Program-made: the position numbers and the translations under genes | Shown: positions 45,313-53,291 of the stretch, piece by piece | Numbering within the stretch: position 1 is the stretch's first letter | How the letters are laid out: the number at the start of each line of letters is the position of its first letter | Source: Intestinibacter bartlettii | GTDB lineage: Bacteria > Bacillota > Clostridia > Peptostreptococcales > Peptostreptococcaceae | Strand: one strand, 5' to 3' | DNA: 64,000 bases | Assembly: GCF_000154445.1 (NCBI RefSeq) | Contig: NZ_DS499563.1 | The notes under the pieces: model-generated | What the model was told of the DNA's origin: nothing | What the model saw: the letters and a program-made list of their open reading frames with translations, nothing else | Databases searched by the model: none

Positions 45313-45480
45313 AAAAAGACCTAACCAAAAATGCAAATATTTAAAATTCACACTTTTTATCATAGATATTTAAACATATATGATATATAAATATAGCTAT
45401 AAATAAAATACATCTATAATACTCGTAAATTTATTTTACATTCTTCAATTAGGTCTTGCCTGCATTACCAGTCACAATCC
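45313..45480 (-). promoter_or_regulatory. RAT antiterminator and overlapping terminator in the PTS leader
   Basis: On the minus strand the RAT sequence occupies 45452-45480 (GGATTGTGACTG, TAATGCAGGCAAGACC), the LicT/GlcT binding hairpin. Its 3' end AAGACCTAA is also the 5' arm of a terminator whose 3' arm TTAGGTCTTTTT lies at 45313-45324, about 120 nt downstream. Binding of the phosphorylation-controlled antiterminator stabilises the RAT and lets transcription reach the PTS gene. Confidence 0.85.
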
Positions 45481-45486
45481 AACTTA

Positions 45487-46320
45487 TTAATTTGTAGATA
45501 TTCTCTTAAGATGAATAGTTAAAAACATCATTTCTTCACCTGTAAGATTTAAATTGTATTTTTCTTTAATATATTCTTTTATTTTTTCAGCACAGCCATA
45601 GTCTTTGCTGTAATTTTCTCTTATCATTCTCTGCAATTGGAAATCTGTATCCTTTGTCGATTTATTACTAAATAATCTCTGTGAGAAATATTTTAGATGT
45701 GTAATAAATCTTCCAAAATCAAGTGAATCCTCATTTAACACTATATTGTAATAATTTTTTACTATATCGATAACTTCTTGCATAAATGTAGTTATTTTTA
45801 TCATGCCGCTCATATTTGTATCTAGTTCAGCATTTACAATATGTAGTGCAATAAATCCTGCTTCATCATTTGAAAGTTCTACCCCATGATTCTTTTTGAT
45901 TATTGATAAAGATTCTTTGCCTAGTTCATATTCTTGTTGATAAAACCTTTGTATATCCCACAGTAAAACATTACTATATTCTTGTTTTCTTTTTTTTCTT
46001 TCTATTGCAAAGCTAAGGTGATCAGTTAAGGTAATATAAATATTATCATTTAGTTTTTTATCAAGTTTTGATTTAATATTGTCTATAATCTCTGTAGATG
46101 TATCTATATATTCTTTAGGCACCTGACTTATTAACTCTTGTAATTTATTTGATGTAACTTTATCATCTATTCTATAAATAGCTTCAACTTTATCAGGCTT
46201 TATCCATTCTCCTGGCTTTTTTTGAAAACCAATCCCCAATCCTCTTATTATAACTTGATTTCCATTTTGGTCAATAGAACTAATAAAGTTATTATTAATT
46301 ACCTTTTTCACTCTATACAA
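45487..46320 (-). CDS. LicT/GlcT-family transcriptional antiterminator (CAT-RBD, PRD1, PRD2)
   Basis: A 277-residue BglG-family antiterminator. The N-terminal RNA-binding domain reads VKKVINNNFISSIDQNGNQVIIRGLGIGFQKK (landmark VINNN and GLGIGF); two PRD domains follow, with phospho-histidines in LTDHLSFAIER and FIALHIVNAE (PRD1) and FITHLKYFSQR and FLTIHLKRI (PRD2). Sugar-dependent phosphorylation sets whether it binds the RAT. I start at the TTG at 46320, eight bases after AGGGGG; a GTG nine bases upstream overlaps the ribosome site. A RAT/terminator precedes its own gene as well as the PTS gene, so it controls itself. Confidence 0.92.
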   Translation of the reverse strand: MYRVKKVINNNFISSIDQNGNQVIIRGLGIGFQKKPGEWIKPDKVEAIYRIDDKVTSNKLQELISQVPKEYIDTSTEIIDNIKSKLDKKLNDNIYITLTDHLSFAIERKKRKQEYSNVLLWDIQRFYQQEYELGKESLSIIKKNHGVELSNDEAGFIALHIVNAELDTNMSGMIKITTFMQEVIDIVKNYYNIVLNEDSLDFGRFITHLKYFSQRLFSNKSTKDTDFQLQRMIRENYSKDYGCAEKIKEYIKEKYNLNLTGEEMMFLTIHLKRISTN

Positions 46321-46358
46321 TAACCTCACCCCCTATCCGAAAAAACATGTGTTATATT

Positions 46359-46435
46359 AAAAAAGACCAACAAACATAGAATATATATAATATTCCCTAT
46401 GTAGTTGGTCTTGCCTGCATTACCAGTCACAATCC
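46359..46435 (-). promoter_or_regulatory. RAT antiterminator and overlapping terminator before the antiterminator gene
   Basis: The RAT (46407-46435) is identical over 29 nt to the one before the PTS gene. Its end AAGACCAAC begins a long terminator stem (46398-46412 with 46362-46380, AAGACCAACTACATAG against CTATGTTTGTTGGTCTT) followed by six T. This gives autoregulation. Confidence 0.9.
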
Positions 46436-46519
46436 ATAAATATTAAATTTATTTCTTTGTTTTTCCATTATTAGAATAACATTTTCCTGCAGTTATTGTC
46501 AATATATATTTTTATTTTT

Positions 46520-47170
46520 CTAAAATTCTTTTTTATTGTAAATTGATAGCGAAATTTTATATGACATGAATATAGATATTATAGTTAATAATATAACTCC
46601 TATTAATCCAAAATTAAAAATCATATCCAAAGTTGGTCCGTTTGGCATAGGTATATTATTATTTTCTGATATTTTAACAATAGCAGCTACTAATACAGCT
46701 GGTATAAATAATACTATCATCATAACAATTCTTCCTTTTTCAACCCCATTTTTAAATACAACTGGAATTACTATTGAAAATAATATAGCAAAGATGCATG
46801 GTACTACTATTGAAGTTGCTATGATTTCATTCATATTTATATCTGATTGTAAAATTTGATTTATAGTCATAGAACTTATAACTCCGACTACCATACCTAT
46901 AATGATTGACATTATAAAAAACACATATTTTGATAATACTATATCTTTTCTATTTATATTCATTGTTAGTGCATATTTATCCCATTTTGCATACTCATCA
47001 TATGACATTGTAGTTATAACTTGCATGCTTAACATTAAAGTTATCATAGTTCCAACAAAAGTTCCATTTTTCAAGAAAATTCCATATGCAATAAAAAATA
47101 TAAGTACTAAGATTAATTGTTTCATATAATTTTTTAAGTTTAATATATCTTTAATTATTAATCCTTTCAT
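46520..47170 (-). CDS. ABC-2-type membrane protein
   Basis: A 216-residue permease with six predicted helices and no soluble domain. Its N-terminus MKGLIIKDILNLKNYMKQL is typical of ABC-2 permeases paired with YtrB- or BcrA-like ATPases. The ATG overlaps the stop of the ATPase gene by one base (TAATG), indicating translational coupling. With that ATPase and the GntR regulator upstream it forms a three-gene module of the type that handles cell-wall antibiotics, lipids or bacteriocins; the substrate is not visible. Confidence 0.82.
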   Translation of the reverse strand: MKGLIIKDILNLKNYMKQLILVLIFFIAYGIFLKNGTFVGTMITLMLSMQVITTMSYDEYAKWDKYALTMNINRKDIVLSKYVFFIMSIIIGMVVGVISSMTINQILQSDINMNEIIATSIVVPCIFAILFSIVIPVVFKNGVEKGRIVMMIVLFIPAVLVAAIVKISENNNIPMPNGPTLDMIFNFGLIGVILLTIISIFMSYKISLSIYNKKEF

Positions 47171-48021
47171 TATTTTTGCCCCCTAACTTTGAATAAAATA
47201 ATTTCTTCTAAATTTGTCTTATCTATTACAAATCCTATATTTTCATATTTAGCTCTGTCACTTACCATAACTTCACACCCGAATGTATTTTTTCTTATTC
47301 CGACTATATCTTCTTTTGATATTTTATCTATATCTTTTTCACTACATTTTACTACACCAGAATTATAAATTAGTTCATCTTTATTTTCGCTAAATATTAT
47401 TTTACCGTTGTTTACAAATGTTATATAATCTGCAACTTTTTCTAAATCACTAGTTATATGTGAAGCTATAAGTATGCTACAATCTTCATTTTGTATATAA
47501 TCTAAAAATATATCTAATATTTCATCTCTAACTACTGGATCAAGTCCACTTGTAGCTTCATCTAAAATTAATAACTTTGCATCATGGCTTAAAGCAACTG
47601 CTATAGATAATTTCATCTTCATTCCTCTTGAAAAGTCTTTTATCTTTTTATCTTTTGGTAATTTAAATTCTGTTGCATATTTTAAAAATTTATTTTTACT
47701 CCAATTAGGATAAATATTTTTCATTATTTTATCTATATCAGGCAGTTTTAAATTATCATGGAAATAACTTTCATCAAATACTACAGATATATCCTTTTTA
47801 ATTTCTGAAGCATTTTTTTTAAAATCCTTTCCAAATATTTTTATATCTCCTGAATCTATATTTATTAAATCCAAAATACTCTTTATTATAGTCGATTTAC
47901 CCGCTCCATTTTCTCCTACAATTCCCATAATAGTTCCTGTTTCTAACTTAAAACATACGTCTTTAAGTTCAAAATCATCATAAATCTTATTAAGGTTATT
48001 CACTTCTATTGCATATGTCAT
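47170..48021 (-). CDS. ABC-2 transporter ATPase
   Basis: A 283-residue ATPase: Walker A GENGAGKST near residue 37, signature DFSRGMKMKLSIAVALS (a KMKL variant common in ABC-2 ATPases instead of GGQ), Walker B LLILDEATSGLDP. A C-terminal 70-residue extension follows the H-loop region SHITSDLEKVADYI. RBS TTGGGAGG. It sits 34 nt after the GntR regulator gene and overlaps the permease by one base. The module resembles the YtrABC-type systems. Confidence 0.88.
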   Translation of the reverse strand: MTYAIEVNNLNKIYDDFELKDVCFKLETGTIMGIVGENGAGKSTIIKSILDLINIDSGDIKIFGKDFKKNASEIKKDISVVFDESYFHDNLKLPDIDKIMKNIYPNWSKNKFLKYATEFKLPKDKKIKDFSRGMKMKLSIAVALSHDAKLLILDEATSGLDPVVRDEILDIFLDYIQNEDCSILIASHITSDLEKVADYITFVNNGKIIFSENKDELIYNSGVVKCSEKDIDKISKEDIVGIRKNTFGCEVMVSDRAKYENIGFVIDKTNLEEIILFKVRGQK

Positions 48022-48054
48022 AGTAATCTCCTCCCAACTTATTTAGTCGTTTTA

Positions 48055-48429
48055 TTAATATTCTTCATATAAAAGTCTTAAAATCGACTCTATCTCTTCA
48101 TAATCTATTGAACATTTTTTAGCTTCATCTACTGCTTTTGATAGATATTCTTCTATAAGTCTTAATTTTTCTTCTTTAAGGAGTTCCATATTTGTGCTTT
48201 TTACAAAGCTTCCTTTACCAACAACTGAATATATAAATCCGCCTCGTTCTAACTCTTCATATGCTCTCTTTGTTGTTATTACACTGATATGTAATTCCTT
48301 CGCCAAAAACCTCATCGATGGCAGTGCATCTCCTGGTTTCAATTCTCCACTTATAATCATATTTTTTATCTGTGTTGTGATTTGTTCGTATATCGGTTTA
48401 TCGCTATTGTTGCTTATTATTATTTGCAC
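48055..48429 (-). CDS. GntR-family regulator, YtrA subfamily
   Basis: A 124-residue short GntR repressor: an N-terminal winged helix (PIYEQITTQIKNMIISGELKPGDALPSMRFLAKEL by landmark) and a brief helical C-terminal segment, the hallmark of the YtrA subfamily that controls neighbouring ABC transporters. I start at the GTG at 48429 behind GAGAGGAGTG; the frame extends 22 codons further upstream, but those codons are the operator palindrome and would encode an odd Tyr/Ile-rich tail. It most likely represses its own operon through the palindrome at 48447-48483 and responds to an envelope antibiotic or other stress. Confidence 0.85.
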   Translation of the reverse strand: MQIIISNNSDKPIYEQITTQIKNMIISGELKPGDALPSMRFLAKELHISVITTKRAYEELERGGFIYSVVGKGSFVKSTNMELLKEEKLRLIEEYLSKAVDEAKKCSIDYEEIESILRLLYEEY

Positions 48430-48446
48430 TTTTTCACTCCTCTCAT

Positions 48447-48503
48447 GTATATATTGTATATATCTTATATATACAATATATACTCTCATATACACTTTGT
48501 CAA
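48447..48503 (-). promoter_or_regulatory. Promoter and 37-bp palindromic operator of the GntR/ABC-2 operon
   Basis: 48447-48483 is a palindrome with perfect 17-bp arms (GTATATATTGTATATAT and complement) around a 3-nt centre. The minus-strand promoter overlaps it: -35 TTGACA at 48498-48503, 17-nt spacer, -10 TATATT at 48475-48480 inside the right arm. The GntR gene start lies 18 nt downstream. A dimeric repressor bound here would block its own operon. Confidence 0.8.
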
Positions 48504-48513
48504 GTTGATATAT

Positions 48514-48553
48514 GCAAAAAAAATCTCCAAGGATTATAATCTCCTTGAAGATT
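48514..48553 (-). terminator. Intrinsic terminator after the zinc-ribbon protein gene
   Basis: AATCTcCAAGGA pairs with TCCTTGaAGATT (48522-48533 with 48542-48553), followed on the minus strand by eight T. It ends the transcript of the gene stopping at 48570 and lies just before the divergently spaced GntR promoter. Confidence 0.8.
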
Positions 48554-48569
48554 GTTGTTATGATGTTTA

Positions 48570-49592
48570 TTAAAAATATTCTTTACTTAATATTTCCCAA
48601 TTTTCTAATCTATCTAATTTACAGGTTCCTCCTGATTTATATATTATATAATCTGCATATTCTCTTTGCAGTCTATAGGTATTTTCATTAGGATTGTATA
48701 TTTCCCAATCAACAGTGTAAGTTATACTATATACTCCACTAGATACTTTTCTTGCTTTAACTTTATTGCATGCTCTAAGTTGTATTATTATACCTTTGTC
48801 GTATGTGCGTGGAACTGATTTTTTAAGTTCTCTATATAATGCTCCATTGCTTGTTAGTGATCCACTTATCTCACTAAAATTACCGTAATTAATTGCATTT
48901 TGATAATTACTAAAATAACATGACATAAAATAAGTCAAATCTTCTAATGGAATATTTGAATCTTCATCTGAAGAGCTTTGTTTGTTATTTTTATCGTTGT
49001 TATTGTAATTATTAGTAGTATTATTGTTAACTGTATTATTATTTGTAGTGTTATTTACAACATTATTTACATCATTTTTACTACTTGATATATCTTCATT
49101 TTTGAATGAAATTTTAATTGATTCCAAAAATTCATCATTATTGTATATATTTAATTTTGTTTGTTGTGGATTATTTCCGATAATGCTACATTTATTATCT
49201 AATTTCATAATACTTGCAACACCACTGTCTTCTATTTCATATCTTAGTTTCACATTGTCTTTTGATGATTTTATTTCTGGATCGATTACTATTGTTTTAT
49301 TTACACCAAATACATATGTTTCTCCATCCATTTCATAATTTCCCTCTATATTTATTTTTTCTATAGAAACATCATCACCAAATAATTGGTCCTTAAATAG
49401 TAGAAATCCTCCTCCAAGAACTAAAAATATTGAAACTATTATAGTTATTATCTTTATTGTATTTTTAGAAGAATCTTTTTTATCTGTAGGTTGTGGATTA
49501 TACATATCATCTTGGATGTTAAGAGGTTTTCCACAATAAGCGCAATAAGGTACTCCCTCTGTATTATTTTTTCCACAATTTTTACAAATCAT
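48570..49592 (-). CDS. Zinc-ribbon membrane protein with NTF2-like ectodomain (TcaA/YvbJ-like)
   Basis: A 340-residue protein: an N-terminal zinc ribbon with C3-x2-C6 and C17-x2-C20 (CKNCGKN, CAYCGKPL), one transmembrane helix at about 45-66, an extracellular strand-rich domain, a long Asn/Thr low-complexity linker (about 172-210) and a C-terminal NTF2-like domain from about 213. This layout matches the TcaA/YvbJ type of zinc-ribbon membrane proteins linked to envelope or teicoplanin-related stress in Firmicutes. The exact function is unknown. RBS GGGGAAATTTTAA with ATG. It is 26 nt downstream of another zinc-ribbon gene, likely co-transcribed. Confidence 0.75.
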   Translation of the reverse strand: MICKNCGKNNTEGVPYCAYCGKPLNIQDDMYNPQPTDKKDSSKNTIKIITIIVSIFLVLGGGFLLFKDQLFGDDVSIEKINIEGNYEMDGETYVFGVNKTIVIDPEIKSSKDNVKLRYEIEDSGVASIMKLDNKCSIIGNNPQQTKLNIYNNDEFLESIKISFKNEDISSSKNDVNNVVNNTTNNNTVNNNTTNNYNNNDKNNKQSSSDEDSNIPLEDLTYFMSCYFSNYQNAINYGNFSEISGSLTSNGALYRELKKSVPRTYDKGIIIQLRACNKVKARKVSSGVYSITYTVDWEIYNPNENTYRLQREYADYIIYKSGGTCKLDRLENWEILSKEYF

Positions 49593-49617
49593 TTAAAATT
49601 TCCCCTCTCCCTCACAT

Positions 49618-50028
49618 TTATAATAATTTTTGCCCACAGTTCCCACAAAATTTTATACCTTTTTTTATAGGATTTTTGCAATTTGGGCAAATCTCTTCTA
49701 TGTTATTTTCATCTGTATCATCTATTTTGTTATCAAGCTCAGTATATGATAAATTTTCTTGATTTGTACTTTTTTGAATTAAATTTTCTTTAGGAAGTGA
49801 ATTAATTTCTTGGTTTATCTCATGATTTGTATTTTTATTGATTGGTTGTTCTGTATGCTCTTGCCTATTTATATTTTGGTTGTGTTGTTTATATTGCTGT
49901 TGTCGTAAGTTTTCAATTATCTTATCTCTTTGTTTATTTTTTTTATTATTATCTAATACAGTCCATATTATTGTTCCTATTATACCTATGCCTCCGACAA
50001 CAGTTAATACAACTCCCAATGTGTACAT
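49618..50028 (-). CDS. Small membrane protein with C-terminal zinc ribbon
   Basis: A 136-residue protein with one N-terminal transmembrane helix (about 4-25), a Gln/Asn/Glu-rich linker and a C-terminal zinc ribbon (CPNCKNPI, CGNCGQKLL). The order is the reverse of the next gene (helix first, ribbon last), so the ribbon is probably cytoplasmic in one and similarly placed in the other. Function unknown; context is an envelope-protein cluster with FHA and cell-wall hydrolase genes. RBS AAAGGGGG. Probably one transcript with its downstream neighbour. Confidence 0.65.
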   Translation of the reverse strand: MYTLGVVLTVVGGIGIIGTIIWTVLDNNKKNKQRDKIIENLRQQQYKQHNQNINRQEHTEQPINKNTNHEINQEINSLPKENLIQKSTNQENLSYTELDNKIDDTDENNIEEICPNCKNPIKKGIKFCGNCGQKLL

Positions 50029-50099
50029 ATTATTCCCCCTTTCTTTAAAATTGAGTTATTGTTATTTTAAATATCCATAAACTTGCTTATAATATATTT

Positions 50100-50633
50100 T
50101 TATTTAATTTTGAATTCTATATTCGCCAATTTGACAATATCTCCAATTTTTAAAGGTCTTACATCGTATTCATTTATTTTTTTATCATTTAAATATGTTC
50201 CATTTAAACTTTCTTCGTCTTTTATAAAAAAATTATTACCTACTCTAATTATTCTTGCATGAATTTTACTTATTACATCTTGGTTTTCTATGTATCCATT
50301 TACCAAGTCTATCTTTCGTCCTATTAAAAAATCATCCTTATCAATTAAAAATTGTACCTCTGGATATACATTTAAGCTAAACATCATTAATATATCTTTA
50401 TTTTTATTTTTCTTTGGCTTTTTATAAATAAGTAGATACGTGAATATAGAAACGATTATATCTACATCTAGACAATATATTAAGTAAACTATATTTATTA
50501 ATTGAAAATTTAAAGAAAGTACTACGGTTATAAAAAACATTAATTGATATATCAAAAATAATATTAAAAATTTTTTTCTTCTCTTATTTCTGATATAATA
50601 TATACATTTTTCTCTTAATTTTTCTTCCTCCAT
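50100..50633 (-). CDS. Membrane-anchored FHA-domain protein
   Basis: A 177-residue protein with two N-terminal transmembrane helices (about 18-40 and 46-65) and a C-terminal forkhead-associated domain (about 90-176) that holds the phosphothreonine-binding residues: the Arg in FLIGRKIDLV, the Ser in DVISKIHARI and the Asn in LNGTYLND. FHA domains read phospho-threonine marks set by Ser/Thr kinases, which regulate envelope growth in Firmicutes; no kinase is in this window. The ATG at 50633 is preferred for AAAGGAGGAAATG; an in-frame ATG 39 nt upstream has no site. It precedes the two zinc-ribbon genes on the same strand. Confidence 0.8.
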   Translation of the reverse strand: MEEEKLREKCIYYIRNKRRKKFLILFLIYQLMFFITVVLSLNFQLINIVYLIYCLDVDIIVSIFTYLLIYKKPKKNKNKDILMMFSLNVYPEVQFLIDKDDFLIGRKIDLVNGYIENQDVISKIHARIIRVGNNFFIKDEESLNGTYLNDKKINEYDVRPLKIGDIVKLANIEFKIK

Positions 50634-50898
50634 AACATTTCCTCCTTTAATTCTTATTCTAAAAATGCACATATTTGGGGCAATTATATTTTCAAAATAT
50701 TTTGCTATTCTATTTATACTTATGTATTCTTTATTAAAAATATAATTCGAATGTTATCTAAAATATCAAGTTATTCATCTGTTTCTACCTTCAAATTAAA
50801 AAAGTATTTCTTTTATAGATTTTAGATTCAATTAATCACAAATTTTTGAATTAAAATCATAAAGTTGTCAAAAATTAATAACGAAGGAGGTAGTCTAT

Positions 50899-51696
50899 AT
50901 GAAAAAACTTATATTCACTATGATATATACAATACCTGTTGTTCTCTTAGTGTTTGTTTTAGGTAGAAACTTAACTTTAGACGATAATACGCTTTTAGAA
51001 TCACAAACTCAAACAAATACTTATACTACACAAAAGGAATCTGTTCCGAAAGAGACATCAACTATTAAGGATACTAAACAAAAAAAAGATGATTTAGAAC
51101 AAAGTGTTGAAGTAGAAAAAGATACTAAACAAGAAAAATCGGACAATACATCAAATATCAAAATTCCCAAAGAGTCCGACACACTTACAAATATATTAGT
51201 TATATGTACAGTTCCTAGTGATAACTCACTACAAAATCCGCCTGATAAGTTTTCAGTATTGTCATTAGATAGTGCAAATAACAAAATATTATTTACTCCT
51301 ATCCCTCTAGATATCAGTGTTGATATCCCTGGTATAGGATCAAAAAAATTATCCGATACATATTCTTGGGGCGATAATACTGATTTACTATTAGAAGCTA
51401 TAAAATCAAAATTTGATACAAATATAACTAGAGTTATTGAAATAAATACAGAATCTATATCAGAAATGACAGAAATGTTTAATGAAATGGGAATAGATAT
51501 GACTGAAGAAAAACTTTTAGAATACTTAAATGAAACAAAAGTATCGAAAGCTATGGCAGAAGATATTAAATCAATACCTATTTTTAAATATCCAAAACTT
51601 ATAAGTTGTATGAAACCTTATATAAAAACAAATATGGATACTGCTAGTTTAATTAAATATGGTATTATTACTTATAAAATTGTATCGCATGGATAA
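50899..51696 (+). CDS. Degenerate LytR-CpsA-Psr (LCP)-like membrane protein
   Basis: A 265-residue protein: a single N-terminal transmembrane anchor (about 3-21), a Lys/Glu/Thr-rich spacer with DTKQ repeats (about 32-90) and an LCP-like domain (97-210) that can be aligned through NILVICTV (98-105), FSVLSLDSANNKILFTPIPLDI, VDIPGIGSKKLSDTYSWGD and the final VIEINTESISEMTEMFNEMGI. LCP enzymes join teichoic acid or polysaccharide to peptidoglycan. Here key residues are missing: the catalytic Arg of the IPRDT motif is L137, and the RSDT motif is DKFS. So it is probably inactive or a regulator. RBS GAAGGAGG. Confidence 0.65.
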   Translation: MKKLIFTMIYTIPVVLLVFVLGRNLTLDDNTLLESQTQTNTYTTQKESVPKETSTIKDTKQKKDDLEQSVEVEKDTKQEKSDNTSNIKIPKESDTLTNILVICTVPSDNSLQNPPDKFSVLSLDSANNKILFTPIPLDISVDIPGIGSKKLSDTYSWGDNTDLLLEAIKSKFDTNITRVIEINTESISEMTEMFNEMGIDMTEEKLLEYLNETKVSKAMAEDIKSIPIFKYPKLISCMKPYIKTNMDTASLIKYGIITYKIVSHG

Positions 51697-51724
51697 TAAA
51701 TTTAATCCTTATTTATATTTATAT

Positions 51725-51798
51725 AAAAATAAAAGGACTGTTTATATACTATTTTAGGATAATAAATTCTTTACACTAAAATAATATATATCAGTCCT
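51725..51798 (-). terminator. Long hairpin terminator after the NlpC/P60 gene
   Basis: AGGACTG/CAGTCCT (51734-51740 with 51792-51798) encloses a further paired region around CTATTTTAG/CTAAAATA; a minus-strand T-rich run follows. It also lies downstream of the convergent LCP-like gene. Confidence 0.65.
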
Positions 51799-51805
51799 GC
51801 ATTAT

Positions 51806-52891
51806 CTAATTAAATACTCTTCTAACACCTGCAATTCTACTTCTATGACTATTTTTGATTGGCCATACTACAACTTTATTAGGCCATGATTCTATAACTT
51901 TATCGTTTCCTAAATAAATTGCAATATGTATTATTACTCCATTAGAATTTGAATAGAATATTAAATCCCCTCTTTTTCTATTTTTATAGCTTATTTTTTT
52001 AAATTTCTTTGAATTAAATAGATTTCTAGATTCATATTCATATCCAGGTTGTGAGTGTCTAATAACATTTACTGGCGATGGATTTATACCAGCTGCATAT
52101 AATGCTTGCATAACTAATCCAGAACAATCAACACCTTGTCCTGGTTTTCCTGATGCACCTACTATATATTCTGTACCTAAATAGTCATAAGCCCTGCTTA
52201 TCATTGTTTCAATGCAGTCTTTTTTTGTACTATTTTCATCTACTTGTATAGGTGATACATATGCGCCTAGATTGTTCCAGTCATCATCAGATAACCCCAT
52301 TTTCTTCCATGTTTTGTAATCAACTTCTCCAGTTTGTTTTAATCCGTTTTTCTTTTGAAATGCCTTTATTTTTGAAATAGTTACAGGACCTACTATAGCT
52401 TTATATGTTTTTGACATACCTAATTTTTGTTGCACTTTTCTAACCTTAAGACCCATACTACCTTTTTTTAATATATAATTTCCTTGTCCTTCAAAACTTA
52501 TATTGTCCTGGATTTGAAAATATTGACTTGGATTTTGATAAACCCTATCTGTATCTTTATCTATCTTTACATATTTATGTGATATGTAACCGTAATCATC
52601 TTGGTATTTTATTTTATACCAACCCGTAGTAGCAACTTCTACAATTTCTACCTTTGTACCTTTTTCTATTTTTCCTAGTGATATATAACTTGTAGATCCC
52701 CCTTTTCTTACATTTAGTCTCATTGTTGTTGTTCCTGTTTTTATTACATTTAATTCTTCTTTTTGTTTTCCTATCTTTGCATAAGAACTCTCACCTGTAT
52801 GCTTATTTTCCAATGCATAAGTAAATGATGTGTTCATACTTCCGATAATTACAATTGTAGCTAAAATTCTTGCTATTCCCTTTTTTTTCAT
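51806..52891 (-). CDS. Secreted SH3b / PG-binding / NlpC-P60 peptidoglycan hydrolase
   Basis: A 361-residue exported enzyme. Domains in order: signal peptide (about 1-27), SH3 domain (about 50-105, LNVRKGGSTSYISLGKI), peptidoglycan-binding domain (about 135-195, LKVRKVQQKLGMS and KIKAFQKKNGL), and an NlpC/P60 domain with the catalytic Cys in VDCSGLVMQALY and His in IHIAIYLGNDK. It cleaves cell-wall stem peptides. I use the ATG at 52891 behind ATAGGGGGAAATTA rather than one 27 nt upstream. It is the last minus-strand gene of the envelope cluster. Confidence 0.92.
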   Translation of the reverse strand: MKKKGIARILATIVIIGSMNTSFTYALENKHTGESSYAKIGKQKEELNVIKTGTTTMRLNVRKGGSTSYISLGKIEKGTKVEIVEVATTGWYKIKYQDDYGYISHKYVKIDKDTDRVYQNPSQYFQIQDNISFEGQGNYILKKGSMGLKVRKVQQKLGMSKTYKAIVGPVTISKIKAFQKKNGLKQTGEVDYKTWKKMGLSDDDWNNLGAYVSPIQVDENSTKKDCIETMISRAYDYLGTEYIVGASGKPGQGVDCSGLVMQALYAAGINPSPVNVIRHSQPGYEYESRNLFNSKKFKKISYKNRKRGDLIFYSNSNGVIIHIAIYLGNDKVIESWPNKVVVWPIKNSHRSRIAGVRRVFN

Positions 52892-53071
52892 TAATTTCCC
52901 CCTATAATTTTGATTCATTTAAATTCTACATTTTTATATGTTTTTTTACAATAAAAAGTTTTATTATTTTAAAATATATATTTTATATATTAAATATTTT
53001 TTTTATATATTATATCTATAATATAATATCACGTTAGAACAAATTGTTTTCAAAATTATCATTTATAACAT

Positions 53072-53110
53072 TAAAAAGCCCCATAGCTATTTCTAGCTAT
53101 AAGGCTTTTA
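53072..53110 (-). terminator. Intrinsic terminator of the aromatic operon region
   Basis: AAAAAGCC and CATAGCTA pair with TAGCTATaAGGCTTTTA (one bulge), followed on the minus strand by TTTTTAATG. It lies beyond tyrA and the adjacent pseudogene remnant. Confidence 0.85.
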
Positions 53111-53115
53111 CATCT

Positions 53116-53274
53116 TTAGTCAATTATATCATCTAGTTTTAAATTCATACCAGCTGATAAATTACTTATTATTGTTGGTATATCAAATATAAAATGTTTT
53201 GTATTTGATGATTATCTAACTTCTCCATTAACCTTACTCAAAACATTTAGCTCTATTGGTGGCTTTATTTCATC
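53116..53274 (-). pseudogene. Remnant of a fumarylacetoacetate-hydrolase (FAH) family gene
   Basis: Minus-strand frame from 53274 reads DEIKPPIELNVLSKVNGEVR, then stop, then SSNTKHFIFDIPTIISNLSAG followed by MNLKLDDIID and a stop. In intact FAH-family proteins this is the LKVNGEVRQSSNT...GMxLxxGDII segment; the internal stop is TAA where a CAA (Gln) codon is expected, and the catalytic flanking regions (NDVTARD, TGTPxGVG) are absent. So only about 52 codons survive. It lies between tyrA and the operon terminator. Confidence 0.6.
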
Positions 53275-53291
53275 TTATCATTTATTTCAAA

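Noticed and set aside
48430..48495. N-terminal extension of the GntR regulator
   Set aside because: These codons are made from the operator palindrome and promoter; a GTG with GAGAGGAGTG lies downstream.
52920..53060. Extended A+T-only stretch as an origin or attachment site
   Set aside because: Only low-complexity TATA runs, no DnaA-box cluster and no direct repeats.
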